Part shown: piece by piece, positions 32,237 through 45,459 of the stretch | Layout of the letters: each line of letters starts with the position of its first letter | Position numbering within the stretch: position 1 is the first letter of the stretch | The notes under the pieces: generated by a model | Told to the model about the DNA's origin: nothing | The model's input: the letters and a program-made list of their open reading frames with translations, nothing else | Databases searched by the model: none | Source of the DNA: Cercospora beticola | Taxonomy: Eukaryota > Ascomycota > Dothideomycetes > Mycosphaerellales > Mycosphaerellaceae | Direction of reading: 5' to 3' | Assembly: GCF_033473495.1 (NCBI RefSeq) | Contig: NC_088935.1 | Span: forward strand, 5,022,001 to 5,086,000 | Length of the DNA stretch: 64,000 nt | Position numbers and translations under genes: made by a program

Positions 32237-35200
32237 CTACCGGAAGGGCTGTTACGTGAACGCCAGATCCTGTCAGTGCTCATGGGATGGCTCAGCTTGT
32301 GTGCATGTATGATGCCGCTCGTCGAGCTCCCGCGAGACAGGATCTTGCATATTGCCAGCGAAAGACAGCGGGGTGTTGGACATCATGTCTGGCGATGCAA
32401 TCTTGCCATTTGCATTGCGCGAGCAACTGATGTCGCAAAGCTGGACCGTGGCTGCATGCTATCATCCGAGCAGACAGTGAGCGGCAATGATAGCGATGCG
32501 AGAGCAGGCATTGCGAGCTGTTCGGCACTAACGATCGTCTCGTTCAGAGCAGTCTTGATCGAACTCGTCCTAGATCACCACCTCAACAGTGAGTTTTGCT
32601 AGACAAGAGATTCCACATTCAAGTCTTCGCACTCAGTCAGTATTCACTTGGCTTTTCCAGTTTGCCGCATTTCCCGGAGCCTCCCTTGCGACTCATCATA
32701 CCTCAACTCATCCAACCTCTTCTCCAACAAAAAGCGACCATGTGACATTCCGTCTCAAAAATGATGCAAATACTGCAAACACTGGTCCGATCGACCGCTT
32801 TCCCCACACACAAGTCAATACCCTTCCCCATGGTACAAGGAACTTACATTCAACGCCTTCAACGGCATCCCATGATATCAGGACATCATGCTGCCTGTCG
32901 TTTCACATCCATGGAAGCGGGAAAGCGGAAAGAGGGAAACAAAAATAAAGCCTGCAGGTAAGCATCATAACAGGAGTTCAGTATAACCACGGTACGGATC
33001 TGCGGAGAACAACCATGAGCACAGATGGGGTGGTTGGTCGTTATGACGAACGTTGCGTTGCATGAAATGACCCGGCGAGCCGATGATGAGTGCCATTGAC
33101 GAGATTGGCTTGCTGGCGGCAGGTACATGTATGGCAGATGGTGGTGGAGATTAGCGAGCGTGGTCGCTTTCCTTTGCAGCCGTACCTGAATCCGTGTGCG
33201 AGAGGGAGGGCGAGAAGTTTGGTTCCCCGTGATAGGCGTCCCGCGGCCCACTGAGGTCCGTACCTAATGTACTCCGCACGTATGTATGTATAGATACACA
33301 CCTGCTGCATCAATGCGGAGGTCGTTGGATGTGCTTTTTGTTTCATGCTCGAGTTGGTAGCAATGCATCGTGAGAGAATGATCGGCATTTGGACAGTATC
33401 TTTTGCATTTGTCATCGTCTGAAGTTCTGCACGTCGTGTCTTGTGTAGCTCGTCGAGTGAAAGCGGTGTTGTACGAACGTCTTCGGCGTCATTCCTGTGT
33501 GAGAACAGACTCTCGTACGAACTTGTTCTGCAAGTTCTGTTACATAGTGACAAACCTACCTGCATGTGTTCGCGGACAGGCGAGTATGCATATGCGATGC
33601 AAGTGCCAACTTTATTACCCTCTACAATAGATACGGAGAAGAGCCAATCGTGCCTAGCGAGTGTCGTGCCGGGTTACTGGGACCACAAAAGACGGTGTTG
33701 GCGAGCATTGCTTGCCTCTATTTGGTAATGTGGCGAAGTGTGGCGATTGCGCCGCGTTGAGCGCGTTTGGCGACCGAGGCGCGATATCCGCCTTGATTGT
33801 TGTTCTGGGGAAGTGAACGTCCAGGAGTGCACACAGACAGAACTGCTCGCACCGGTAGCTGAATGGTTGAAAGGCCGGTGCACTCGCAATAAGCCGATCA
33901 ATTGACCTTCGAAGTCTCGTATCCTGCGGTATGCTGGCCTACTGCATGTCGGCTCGTCACTTGAAGAACGATGTTCCACCATGCTTGAGAAGCGGTGTAG
34001 GTGTAAGACATCCTCGGTGCCCATTTTGATAATCTGCCGTTCGAGTGAAGGCGATACCTGATTAATCACAGCATTGTTAATTGAAGTCATCAGCGCGATG
34101 TGCCGCTATCACAACGACGATGCCCCCAACCTGGTTTGAAAGACGGAGCAATCAATACCTGACCGCGCTTGTAGGTCACAGGACACTGACCGAGTTGCTG
34201 GTGGTGTCTGCGCTGGTAGTTGGGCAGCATGGGCTAGGAGACCGAACGTTCGCTAGCAGACAAGCAAGCGAGCACACCACAAACGGTGCACTTAAGATCC
34301 CGGCAACAGGTCACGAAGTGGTTTCTGACCGATCGCGGTCATATTCCTCCGAGACACAGGCTTTAGCGGAAGCAGGAGTCCTTGTCTGCCATGCAGCAGA
34401 CTAGCAGCCACTGTGATCTAGATCGTAGACTAGACTCCAAGACACACACAATCGCAAATGAGCAGTGCCGTGCTCGTCCATAGCGATGGTGCAATCTGGA
34501 AGGGCACACGCAGGGCACAACCATCCCACGGCGTGGGCGAAAAAGGAAGTGCAGACAAACGTTGGTGCTTGCCGAACATGTCCGTAACAGGAAGGCGCGC
34601 AGTTCGCCTGTTATGAAGGGTGCGCGGCGGGTGTCACCCCAGATGTTAGGAGACACAGAGCTGGAGAGGAACAGTAGCGCTCGGAGGTGGAAAGGTCATC
34701 CGGGCATCCTAAGCGCAGCCAGCCTTTCCAGCGGCGCGTACCCAACGGCCGGCAGCAGTCCCCCGCGAGCGACTAGTCCAGCAAGCGGGTGCCGGGAGAT
34801 GTGACAGATCACCGGCGACGGGCTGGAGGGCGGACGGGGGGAGAGCAGAGTAATTTCGGTAGGCGTGATCTTGACGGAGTCTTATCGCGACCCCACGAAC
34901 CGCCGCAGGTGAGAGACGGAGATGTGTGAAGAGGTCGGAGAGCGTGCGACTTGGAAGGAGCCGAGCAGGGAAGGTGCGGAGGTGGGCGCTGTGGGATGGT
35001 CGTTGGTGCTCGGTGCTTTCTCCTCCAAAGGATTTCGTGGGAGGACGGGCAGACCGCGTGGCGCAACGCATTGGCTTGATCCTGTGCGAGATCGTCAACG
35101 CATGTGCTGCAACAGCCGGACGTGAGTGGACGAAAGCAGACGTCCTTCTTCCACGAAGAACAACGCCAGAAACAGGGCATGTCGGGGACGGAGGACGTCT

Positions 35201-38200
35201 GCATTAGTCGCAGCAGGAGACGAGAATAAACGAGAAGCCGCGGGTGCGTCAAGCAGAGACCGACCGATCAATCCCACTGGGTCGGGAAACGACAGGCAAC
35301 GAGTGCGCTGAATTGAGGAATTGCGATGTGTTGCGGTGAACCAGTCCGGTTGTCAATCCCAAACAGAGACCGGAGGGCAATTATCCGTCGCCCACATCCC
35401 TCAAGAGGGCCTGGATCGAATGGAGCATTGCCGATCGTGGATGTGGAGGGAAATTCCCAGCCCGCGGCTTCGGGAGCTGACAAGACGCTAATTGTTCATG
35501 CGTGTAGACATTGAAGCCTGAGGCATGTTTGACACGCTGTGGCGCAGGCAGGCAGACATATTGATGATGAATGCGGAAAACGAGCTCGGGAACAACGAAG
35601 CACATGACCTTGATCCGTTTGCACGCTGGCAGGAGCAAAGCGCTTGAGGAAGCACAATCTCCGAATTCTCAAACGGCCACATCATCATCGCAAACGTGGG
35701 TGTCGTGGCCCATCGCCACGGCTCTTCACACCCTCAGCCAGGTCATTGCATTTCACAGTGTAACACTAAGGGGATGCGAACGGCTCTCTGCAGCAATCAA
35801 ACAACAATAGATCCAAAGAGGGTGCAGAAAGTGCTTCTGTAGGGCATGCTGTGGCGTACATGGCGCTGCTTCTTTCTGCAGGGAACCTCGTGGGGTGCGA
35901 GCGCGTTTCCCCGGCGGAGACCACGCATGCCATGTGATGTCGTGTTCTTGGCACAAGAGGTCATCTGCTCAGAACAGCCTGTGGAAGTGCCGTGTCCGGC
36001 ATGTCCTTGGTTCCAACTCGATGCCGTGATCGTGATGGAGGCGCGGAGCGTTCCTAATGGCGTAGCATTCCAGGTACACTTGTCACCCGCCTCCGATTTG
36101 GGACCTGTACGCAGAGAGGGCAGTCGTGTACAGGTTTCCCCAGACAAAAGCAGACCACACGGCACCGTACCCACGGTCCAGAACACGCGGATGCATAGCG
36201 ACGTTTGTGCGGAATGAATGCGGTGCACTACTGCGCCGCTGTCGAACGAGCAAGATCCCAACTCCCATTCCCACGCCAAATCTGCTCCTTATCCTGATGG
36301 ATGTGAGTTGACATCAGGCTGAGGTGCGCGAAGGATTCCTGCGCCTATCAGGACGTGGGAGCATATAGGCGCAGAGCGGATGGGTGATGTTGTGATGCGT
36401 TGTCAGTCATCTGAACAATCTGAGCAGCCACGGTCGCGTCGCAAGCGCAGAACAGCATTGCGGCCGTTGCTCACTCGCCTCTTGGGGGCACTGTTGCGAT
36501 GGGGGACGCGCTCCTTACTGGCCGTGCGCTCTACGAATACAATCGTGCCGTGGCTGTGCCTGGAAGTTGGTCACACGTAGGACCCGTTGCAAGACGTCTG
36601 ATTTGACGGCATACGTCGAATCAGGCATGGAGACGGAGCGTGACATGCTCCCATCCTGCTTGTCGATCTCCCCAGCGGCAGTGGTCAGTAAGTTGTAGTA
36701 TACGCAATGCTTCCTTGATCGTGGGATCTGGTCACGATCAAGCGGCTAGCAATATGCGAAACATATTGCTTTGATGCGCTGTCGGTGTTCTGTCGCGCGG
36801 AGGAGAGCAGCAAGGAAAGCAATTGGTGCGTCGCGTGGAAAAGCAAGTAACGTGGTTCGCCCTATCGACACACCATGCAGATGGGCATGCTCGCTGTCCG
36901 ACGGGTCATCCTCATCATGGTGTTGGACAGGAGACCAGTCCAGTGCCATGCATTTTCATGCGCCGCGTGGGCGGGCGGAATGGTCGCCTCTCGATGGTAG
37001 TCTGGCGGCAAAAGGGCGGTGGTCTTACCAGAAGATGAGGACGTCGCTGGTGAAGCAGTTGCGACCGGGTATGATATTGAAGGAGGCCTCGACACGAGAG
37101 CACGGTGCGCCACAGAGCATTCTCAGTGCGGAAATCCGGCGGTTATTGACCAAGAATTGCGATTGCGCCTCACATCGGCCACGTGCCGTCGAGCGGAGGG
37201 CCGGCGTCTGCCAGGATGAGGATGCCCCGGCTCTCAGGCCCGCTGCAAAGGCCGACGCTTGCATGGCAGATGACTGCTTTTCGGCGAGAAGTGAAGAAGA
37301 GAGTTGCACGTTGCTTTTCCACGCCGCCCTGTCCGGCTGACAGTGCTCTGCTGCTGTCCGCCACTCGACAGGCGACCGGTCAATTTTAGCAGCCAGCGCA
37401 TCGTATTTTCGTTGGTATGTAACAGTGGCACACATGCAACCGTCACGCTGCGGGCGAAAACAGAGCCTGACTGAGTCGTGCCGCGCCGCGCCCAGGGCAC
37501 CTGAATATGATGAACGAGAGCGTGACGAGTGACCGCCTCTTCCGCCCGGCCTTGGGCACATGCGGCCCTGCCGAGGTGTTGTTCTAGTCCGCTCGTACGC
37601 GGCACCGGGGAGCACTACGCCGCCGTGTTTTGCGATGCGACTCCTGGCGCCAGGAGGCGTGACCAGCGACGTAAGGCATATGGCAGGAGGAGAAGGTATA
37701 TCGGCAACGACTCGCACCGCCGTCGGGTCGCAAGCCTACTGCTGTAGGTGTGCGGAGGCGGCAGGAGACCAGATAGGCTTGATCAAGATGTGATACACGG
37801 GTGAGTAGATCGGCGGCGTCCAACAGTAGCGGCTTGTCGGAAGGGAAGCAGAGTTTGTGCTCGTCGCTAGAGTACCACCCCCATGTCCCTGCACAGTGCT
37901 CTGCAGCCGTCCAGTCTTCCGGGCGTGGACGTGCTGGTGCAGTATGTATTAGCCAGCCTTGCACCTGTTTGCCGTGCCCGACGCTCGCTCTACGACCATT
38001 GCTGCTGCTCGACACCACCGCCTCTCCACGCAACCCACTGTTTGACGGATTGGCCTTTACTGCGCACTGCCGGATCACCAGCGATACGGCCCTCTGCATC
38101 GACATCATCACCACAGCCGCGCGCAGCCACACTCGTCTGTTGTCGTCGCTCTGGCCCATGTACAATACCACACCGCAAGACCACCTGACGTATCTGGCCG

Positions 38201-38296
38201 CCGTTTTCGGTCACTCTGCACCAACAACACATATCTCTGCCGCGCCCGCCCCTCCTCCCTCCCATTGCCTACGGCGACACGTTCGCACCTTCCACA
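32237..38296. other. 6-kb gene-poor region
   Basis: Many overlapping frames of 60-230 codons occur on both strands, none with a family signature or clear intron signals. A hairpin containing a tRNA D-arm-like sequence lies at 33849-33881. The last part is probably the long promoter and leader of the Mks1-like gene. Confidence 0.5.
33849..33881 (+). other. Perfect 7-bp inverted repeat around a tRNA D-arm-like loop
   Basis: GCACCGG pairs with CCGGTGC across a 19-base loop TAGCTGAATGGTTGAAAGG that resembles a class II tRNA D-arm. A TTCGAA core about 33 nt downstream sits in a weak three-pair stem. No full cloverleaf could be drawn, so this is at most a tRNA relic. Confidence 0.35.
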
Positions 38297-40027
38297 ATGC
38301 CTTTCAGGCCTGAACTCCCGCTACTGCGGGTCGAAGTGGCGGCCTTGCATACTATCGACACCACCAACGTTGAGGCCCTCTTTGGAATGCATTCTTTGTT
38401 TTCCAAGACATCGCATGTCATGCAGGACGGCAAACGCCTGGAGAACCTCTCGTGGCGACTGTGGAACAGAGAGACCTTCTGCTGTGCACCGCAGCCGCAC
38501 TCACGCCAGGCCTCTGTCGCGCTTCCCACACGCCGTTCCGCCCTTGCGAAATCGAAAGCCGCGACGGCTGGAGAAGTGCCGATGCCCGCATTGTCATCCA
38601 GCCTCGATTCCGCTTCCTCCTCTGACGACGATCTAGAACTCTCGTCGCCCACGACGCCGCGAAACTACTCGGCACAGCCATCCGCGCCTCGCAACGACAC
38701 TCCCACCGAGAACGTGACAGGACGTGGCCGTGAAAAGCATCTCACACCCATTGTCCTCGAGAAGATCGTCGTCGCTATCACCGAAACGAACGCGCTCGAG
38801 CCCATTGACTTACCCATTGCCGCACCTGCGACTACCGCTCGCGAATCTCCGTCCACGGACGCTTCTCAGGTACTCTCTACATTGGACCTTACATCCTCGC
38901 AAACCTCAAGAGGCACTGCACCTCACGCCTCCGAATCGCAAGCCACTCTACCCGAATCATCTACCTCGACCATTGGCACTCAGGAGTCAAACGACTCGCC
39001 CTCCTCCCAGTCGTCACAAGAAAGCTCGTCTACCGAAATGAGCACACACAGCATTGTGCGTGGCTTTGTGCCAGGCGGAGCGCCATCTTCGTATCGCTCG
39101 CAAACAAACCTCGCCTCTCAGCCAACACCGATCCTCAAGACGTCTCCCACGTATCGGCCACAGCCCAAGAAGAAGGTGCCCATGTTCCAAATTGGAACAT
39201 CGTCTGGAGAAGACGAGGGCTCGTTCGACAACCACATGGTAGGGAGCCGCAGCACATTATCCGACAACCTCAAAGCGCCTGGCAGCCAGAACAGCAACGG
39301 GAGTCAGAAACACGCGTCTTTCAATGAGGAAGTATCAGTTGCCAAAGCCGCTCCACTCCGACACAGCGCCGTTTTCGAGTCGGACGACGAGGAAGAGGAC
39401 GTATCCGAGAGCGCCATCGAAGATGACGACGATTCGTCGGATTGGGAAGACTCAGACGACGCGAGTGGGCCATCATCTGTCAACGAGAAGGACCTGTTCC
39501 AGCGAGTCGATTCAAGACCCAACTTGACTTCGCGTTGCTCCCTGCTGACCACTTTGATGCATGAGCCCGATCGAGCAAAGGCTCTGGCGAACGCTGCTTC
39601 AAGATCTACCCCAGCAATTCGACGGTCTCGAACGACAACGCCAAATGGACCCTCTGTTGCGACATCGCCGGAAATCGGCGCCCAATTTCCAATGCACGCC
39701 GGTCAAGATATTCCACGCTCGAAACCTATCATTATGACCACTTCCAACACACACCAACAGCTTGCTCTTTCGCCACGCACAACACGGAGAAACATGCTAT
39801 CAACCGAACTTACGGAGTCTCTTCGAAAGAACCTATTGTGGGAGCGCCAGCATAAAAGCACCGGCAATCTGGCTGCGCTGAAGCGAAGACATACTTCTAA
39901 CGATGTCAAGAACTTGAAGCAGCACCCAGAGCCTGGCCCGGTGCTTTCCCACCAGGGACCAAAGGGCAGATTCACCAACGATTACTTCCACGCTGGCCTT
40001 GGAGAATATCATGCCAAAGGCTGGTGA
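38297..40027 (+). CDS. Mks1-like regulator (DUF1752 + DUF3295 type)
   Basis: This is a fungal regulatory protein of 576 aa with no intron seen. The N-terminal block (VEALFGMHSLFSK, DGKRLENLSWRLWNRE) is the short motif shared by AreA-like GATA regulators and Mks1 (DUF1752). The middle is Ser/Thr-rich and disordered, with an acidic run (SDDEEEDVSESAIEDDDDSS) at ~355-395. The C-terminus carries RRNMLSTELTESLRKNLLWE, RRHTSNDVKNLKQHPEPG and NDYFHAGLGEYHAKGW, the DUF3295-type ending. In yeast, Mks1 restrains retrograde and nitrogen signalling; that role is inferred by family only. The ATG at 38297 fits the usual N-terminus. Confidence 0.85.
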   Translation: MPFRPELPLLRVEVAALHTIDTTNVEALFGMHSLFSKTSHVMQDGKRLENLSWRLWNRETFCCAPQPHSRQASVALPTRRSALAKSKAATAGEVPMPALSSSLDSASSSDDDLELSSPTTPRNYSAQPSAPRNDTPTENVTGRGREKHLTPIVLEKIVVAITETNALEPIDLPIAAPATTARESPSTDASQVLSTLDLTSSQTSRGTAPHASESQATLPESSTSTIGTQESNDSPSSQSSQESSSTEMSTHSIVRGFVPGGAPSSYRSQTNLASQPTPILKTSPTYRPQPKKKVPMFQIGTSSGEDEGSFDNHMVGSRSTLSDNLKAPGSQNSNGSQKHASFNEEVSVAKAAPLRHSAVFESDDEEEDVSESAIEDDDDSSDWEDSDDASGPSSVNEKDLFQRVDSRPNLTSRCSLLTTLMHEPDRAKALANAASRSTPAIRRSRTTTPNGPSVATSPEIGAQFPMHAGQDIPRSKPIIMTTSNTHQQLALSPRTTRRNMLSTELTESLRKNLLWERQHKSTGNLAALKRRHTSNDVKNLKQHPEPGPVLSHQGPKGRFTNDYFHAGLGEYHAKGW

Positions 40028-43000
40028 TCTTCGCACACATTTTGTTTTCATGTTTTCTTGCTGCGTTCTAGCGATTGTTCTACGGAGGGTTTTGTTTTCT
40101 TTTGGGCACATAGCGAGGTGTCCTGGACATAGCTACTTCCTCACGGATGGAACACGGCGTTCAGAGGGTCTGGACCGAGAAGAGGGCTCGGGATTTCGAG
40201 ATTCGGATGATACCAGCATCGGCATACTTTTACACATACTTGACGGCCGCGCATGCGAACACTTTGCTACGAAGCAGCCGGAAACTAGCATGCTTGAAGC
40301 ACATTCATTGTGCTCGGCGTGAGTACGGCCTGTACATCATCACTGTAACATTACTGTTGTTGTCAAGGACTCTAGGTCTTCAAAAGCGATATTGCACGGG
40401 ATCCACTACGCGGAGGAATCTTAGTTTGGGCAGCAGCGTCCTGTAGCACAGTCGATTCCACACGCATAATGACAAACTACTCCTGGGTCCAGCGAACTTG
40501 TGTCTCACCATTTCCTCTTACCGAGTTTTCATGTGTAAGTCTACCATACCACTTTCCCCAACGTCAGATGGCCTTCTTCATCAGCAGTACACATGGATAA
40601 CATGTGCAGCTGGCAGGCAGCAGTCGGTCACGAGCAGCATGTGATGGACAGACCGCTATTCTGCAGCCTCTGAACACTAATCTGACTGTTCAACGCTTCA
40701 CATATGCAGTCTGCATGCCTTGCATGAGAGCTCTTACCTCGCGCTCCCACCATAGGCCAGCATTGTCTTCTGACAGCACAAGAGATCTACGTACCGCACG
40801 CCCGCCGCGGTAGCGAGCCTCTCTGGCGTACGACTCTGCTGCAAACAGGTCCACAGCGAGCGGCCTGGCCGCCTCACGGAATCACCGCACATTCGCACTG
40901 CCTTTCTGGTTTGTTATTACTCACGCGCCTGTAACATCCGTCCGTCAAGCGGAACGCGTATAGTCATGCGACAGTGCCATCGCCCTTCTGGACAGCAACT
41001 CCACTCCTCGGCTCAATTCGAACCTCCCAACGAGTGCGCATTTGAGTTCTGACGGCCAATTCCCCACCTGCGGCGAGAGGCCATAGGAAGAATTCGGAGC
41101 GGAGTGGAGCTGGTAGGAAGCAGCTTGTGCACGTGAAAGAGGTGTCTCCTCCACAGCGGGAGCGCTAGAAGGTGAAGAATCTTGTTCGGCGCCATGCGCG
41201 ATTTGGCAATTGGACTTCTAGACTTTGGCGAGCAAGTCGAAAAGCAGAAAAACACTGCCACCACTGGCGTGAGCGAATTTGACGCGTCGTCTCCTCTCCT
41301 CCCTTGGACGCGCTTCTCTCGGCCTTGCCTTGCAATTCGGCCTTTCTTCTTCTTCTGCTTCCGGCTTCCACCCGAACTACTCCATTCTGCGTATATCGCC
41401 GTCGCCGTCGCCGCCGCCGCTGCCAAGACCGAGCATGTCACGCTCGAGGTAGCACGTCTCAGTCTCAGCTGAGAGCTCGGCATATGGACTGCTGGAGCCT
41501 GGATGACACGTGCGGTACGAGCGAACGTGATGTGGCTTCATGACTGCCGCGGCAAAAACGGCAAGCATGAACAACAACACGCACCGCACAACACAGGAAC
41601 CGAGATCAAGATTATGTCTGGAAACACACGATCCTCGCGCCTGACGAGGCGGCTAGACTGAGCACCAACTGCATCAAAGATGATGTTGTTGTTGTCCAAC
41701 TCATCTTCGATCGCACAAGCAAAACCTCCTGTCACGCGCGCGACAGTTGGATATGTGTATCGAATTGTGCTCAGAAGGTGAGTACCCGCGCGCCAAAACA
41801 CTCTGACGAAGGTCAAGTGAACACTGCCGGAGCGGGCACATGTTGTCTTCGGCGGCTACCAGGTACGCGCTGACACAACTTCCTGCACCTAAACGGTAAG
41901 ATTCGACTTCATCTTTCGATCTCTACAGTTGTTTCTTCTTTTCACTGCTGCGACAGACCAAAAGCAAATTCTCAATCCAGAATTGGACCAGCTGTTACAT
42001 GTCTCAAGTGAAGAGTTGTTTCAAACCATACTACACTTCGGAGGAGTTTGCATTGTGACGAACGACACTCACATCCTCACGCGATGTCTGAAAGCAGATC
42101 TCGATGATGGTTTGGTACCTGCTCAGCATGCATGTCCATAACGGACGTGATGAGTCCAACCAAAGTTCCCATCATACGACAGGTCGAATGACCATCAGGT
42201 GTACCCCATGGCAAGTCCGCGATCAAACCATGCACTCATATCCATGGCGACTCAAAACCGTTTGTCCGAGTCGTGCACACTGCATTACCGCCCAAAAGCC
42301 GTGCTGTCTGGCTGTCCGGCGCTTCGGGAGATGTGCACGACAAACTCTCCTGTCATGGAACAACCTCGTGCAAGGTCATATGGCGTGCCTGGAATGCCCT
42401 CCTCGCGAAACACTGTTCAAGGACCAGGTTTCAAGATTCGGCATGCCGATGGAAATACGACTCATGAAGTTTGTGGTCCGACGTTTCTTGAATACGATCT
42501 AGCCACCTTGATTATTTGCCGACCTGGGTTGTTGCAACACTGGTCGCAATATCCGACCTCATTATACAAAGTCATGGTCGCTGATGAGACGTGCTTGACT
42601 GGAGAGATCGAAGTTATCCTCACACATCGGAGGTCTTCGAGTCGCAGACTCCCAACTACGTGCGCCGATCACGCTCTATCACGGAGGTCTTTGTCGGCGA
42701 CGATCATACACTGCCGTCACGGTCCGTGTTGGCGCAAGGCACCGCATCCACAGCCGACTTCTCCTTCCGCACCCCTTCCACCGACGTTCAGGATATGTCT
42801 TGTATTACAATGCGCTCCTAATGGCCGCAGACCTCCGTATTCCTGCGCATATCCTGGACGTTGGTCGTTCGAGACTTCAAGCGGACGCGGTCCTGTTGTT
42901 CCGCATTCCTGCCCAACAAGCATCTCTCGCCATTGGAGATGACGAACCGCATATGCCGACGTCCAGCTGACCTGTTTGCTCCCAGCGGCACTTCACCGTT

Positions 43001-45439
43001 GTATGAGCCGAACGAGCAACAAATATGCCGCCGCGGCCCTGCTTCCCCGCAATCCGCTGCATTTGCTGCAGGTTGGCAGATGACTTGCGGAAGGGAAGCA
43101 GAGTTTGAGCTTATACTTCTCCGCCCCCCATGGGCGTCCCCGTCATTTGGGAAACCGTTTGGCTTTGGCTGTTTAAGGCTGGCCTGTCGTTGCGCGACGT
43201 TTGCCCGTCGGAACGCCTTATTCACGACTTGCTTCAGCCAAAAAGCCTTGGATCGAACAGTATTTGGCATGCGACGCAACGAATAGCACGAAAGACGTCC
43301 ACTTCCCGAGCGTGCAGCGCCATACGACCCTCCAACACCAAGTTCGCGGAAAGCGGTGAGAGTGATGACTGTCCAGCCACGGATGAGCTGACTGTCTAGA
43401 ACTCGCTTCAGGATCACTTGAGACCACGTTGATGACCTGATGTGCAATCGCAAACCAAAAAACAAGGAACAACCTGTCCGGCACAACATCTTGCATTGCG
43501 CTGCACATCGGCGAAACTCTCCAGAAATGGTTAATTACCCCATCCGTGCTTTGCCTTGCGCGTTGTTAGGAAGTAGTTGCGAGACGACGCGTATGAAAGA
43601 TGAAAGGTCAAAAGTCAACCACAGTTGCGCCGATAGGACGAAGATGGCCTCATGTGAAGGTGTATCACGATCTGATGGCGGTACATGGCTACTAGGACGC
43701 GTTGTTTTGCATCTCAACGCTTTCTATCTTGGGGCGCGTTTGGTAGGTCGGTGTGGCATGGAGCTCTCTGCTTGATGCTTGGAGCTGATGAGTCGATAAT
43801 GCACCCCAGCTCACCCATCTGCACGGCCAGCAAATCACTTCGTGTGTAGCGCTTCGATGTATCTTTTCAAGATTTTTCGCATGCTCTGATGACCTGGAAC
43901 TCAGTCAGTCGAGAGTCATCGAGAGTCATGACCTGTTTGTTTCCCGCCCGCCATCCTCGCGGCTAAAGAGACTCTGGTACTTTCAAACTTGCACCGCCAC
44001 ACCTCCCCTGCTCGTCTCGAGGACTGTTCTGATTGAAAATGGCATACCGGTCGGCCTCCGCTCCAACTTCCCTCAGGGTCTTCTTCTGCTTCTTCACGAT
44101 TCATCTTCGGCTGAATGGGACCACGGAAGGAAACGGCTTAACGCAAGTTCAATGGAGTTTTGACGACGTCACATGTTCTCTGATCCTTGCGATGAACCCA
44201 CAATGGGATCTTCAAGGGACTCTGGGGAACCAAGAAAAGAAGAAGCACCACTGCCACTGGCGCGTCTGGATCGTCTTCGTTCCTACATGAAAGCTCGATG
44301 GAAAGTATAGGCAGAACCGCGGCTCGGATGAGTTCTTGTTGGTCATTTGATGTCATGCGGAGGCCCTCTTCCGATGGAGAAACGCCAACCCAACCAACCA
44401 ACCACGTCTATTTTCCCCTTTCGCTTAACCACCAACGTCCAATGTTGTGATGACTTCACGCTTCACGCGTCTCTCCAGGTTTTTCCTTCCCCATATTTCT
44501 TTGCTATACGATGATGACGATCTTTTTGGCAACTGATCGGCTAATGAAGGTGACTGCTGCTCATCGCTAAACAGTACCGTACCTCACAAGGCAGACACAC
44601 TACGAAAGTAGCACCGGCGATTTGGCCGCATCGCAACACTCCCATGATCACAATGTCACGCGGACAGGTCCAATGGCTTTTTTCGCCGTATCACAAGACA
44701 TTGTAGGGCTGCGTCATAGGCATGAAGAAAGCAGCAGCAGTCGGCTAATGGATTGGACTTCTTCACCTTTGACTTTCCCCCTTCTTCGCGCCGCCTCGCC
44801 TGCATTGTCCTAGATGAGACATAGACATCACATGGCCTTGTGAACGACTGGCATTAGGACGTACTTTTCGATCCTGGTCGCATAGTAGCGAAAACTCGGG
44901 AATCGAAGACATCGACGAGACATCGAATGGAGACGTACAGATCCTATTCCCGTACGGAAAGCTTGTCTCCGGATACACGAGATCAAGATCTGTACTGTAG
45001 TTCTACGTCCAGCAAAATGGAAGAACGCTACTGAGGCCTTTGATCGATCATCATGCTGCAGACGTCAGGCGTGCTGATCCTTCGTGTTTCGATGAAACGC
45101 TCGCTTGGCGACGACTTCACGTTGATGGATGAGCTGATTGTGAATAGGCTGAATGATTAACCATTGCAGTCGAAGCACTGCACTGTGAAGCGCTGCTCCA
45201 CTCTTCTTCGTGTCGATTCACGCCATCCCGTAGAAGATGCTGCGAATCGTGATCAAGGACGTGGTATTTACCGAATGGGGCAAAGTGGTAGTTGGCATAG
45301 GTCGGCTATTCGAATTATGGGTTTGGTATTCTCTTCAGAAGGCACGATTCCGAGAAACGATTCGAGCCGACACTGCATCTCGTAATGGCAGCCTTGTTAT
45401 CGAAGCTAAACTGCCGGCTTTCTTCGCTGCGCTGAAAAC
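40028..45439. other. 5.4-kb gene-poor region
   Basis: No confident gene. Frames at 42199-42942 (+) and 42818-43489 (-) are the longest. The fragment at 42591-42821 (+) has protein-like composition (ITEVFVGDDHTLPSRSVL) but no clear start or splice sites. An imperfect inverted repeat lies at 42781-42864. Confidence 0.5.
42781..42864. repeat. Imperfect inverted repeat, 17-nt arms
   Basis: CCGACGTTCAGGATATG (42781-42797) and CATATCCTGGACGTTGG (42848-42864) are reverse complements except at two positions. They are separated by 50 nt. Confidence 0.6.
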
Positions 45440-45459
45440 TGCCAGCTGCCGACTTCGAC

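Noticed and set aside
36771..37717. Long frames on both strands (189 and 230 codons)
   Set aside because: They overlap each other on opposite strands, have Arg/Ser/Ala-rich random composition and match no family.
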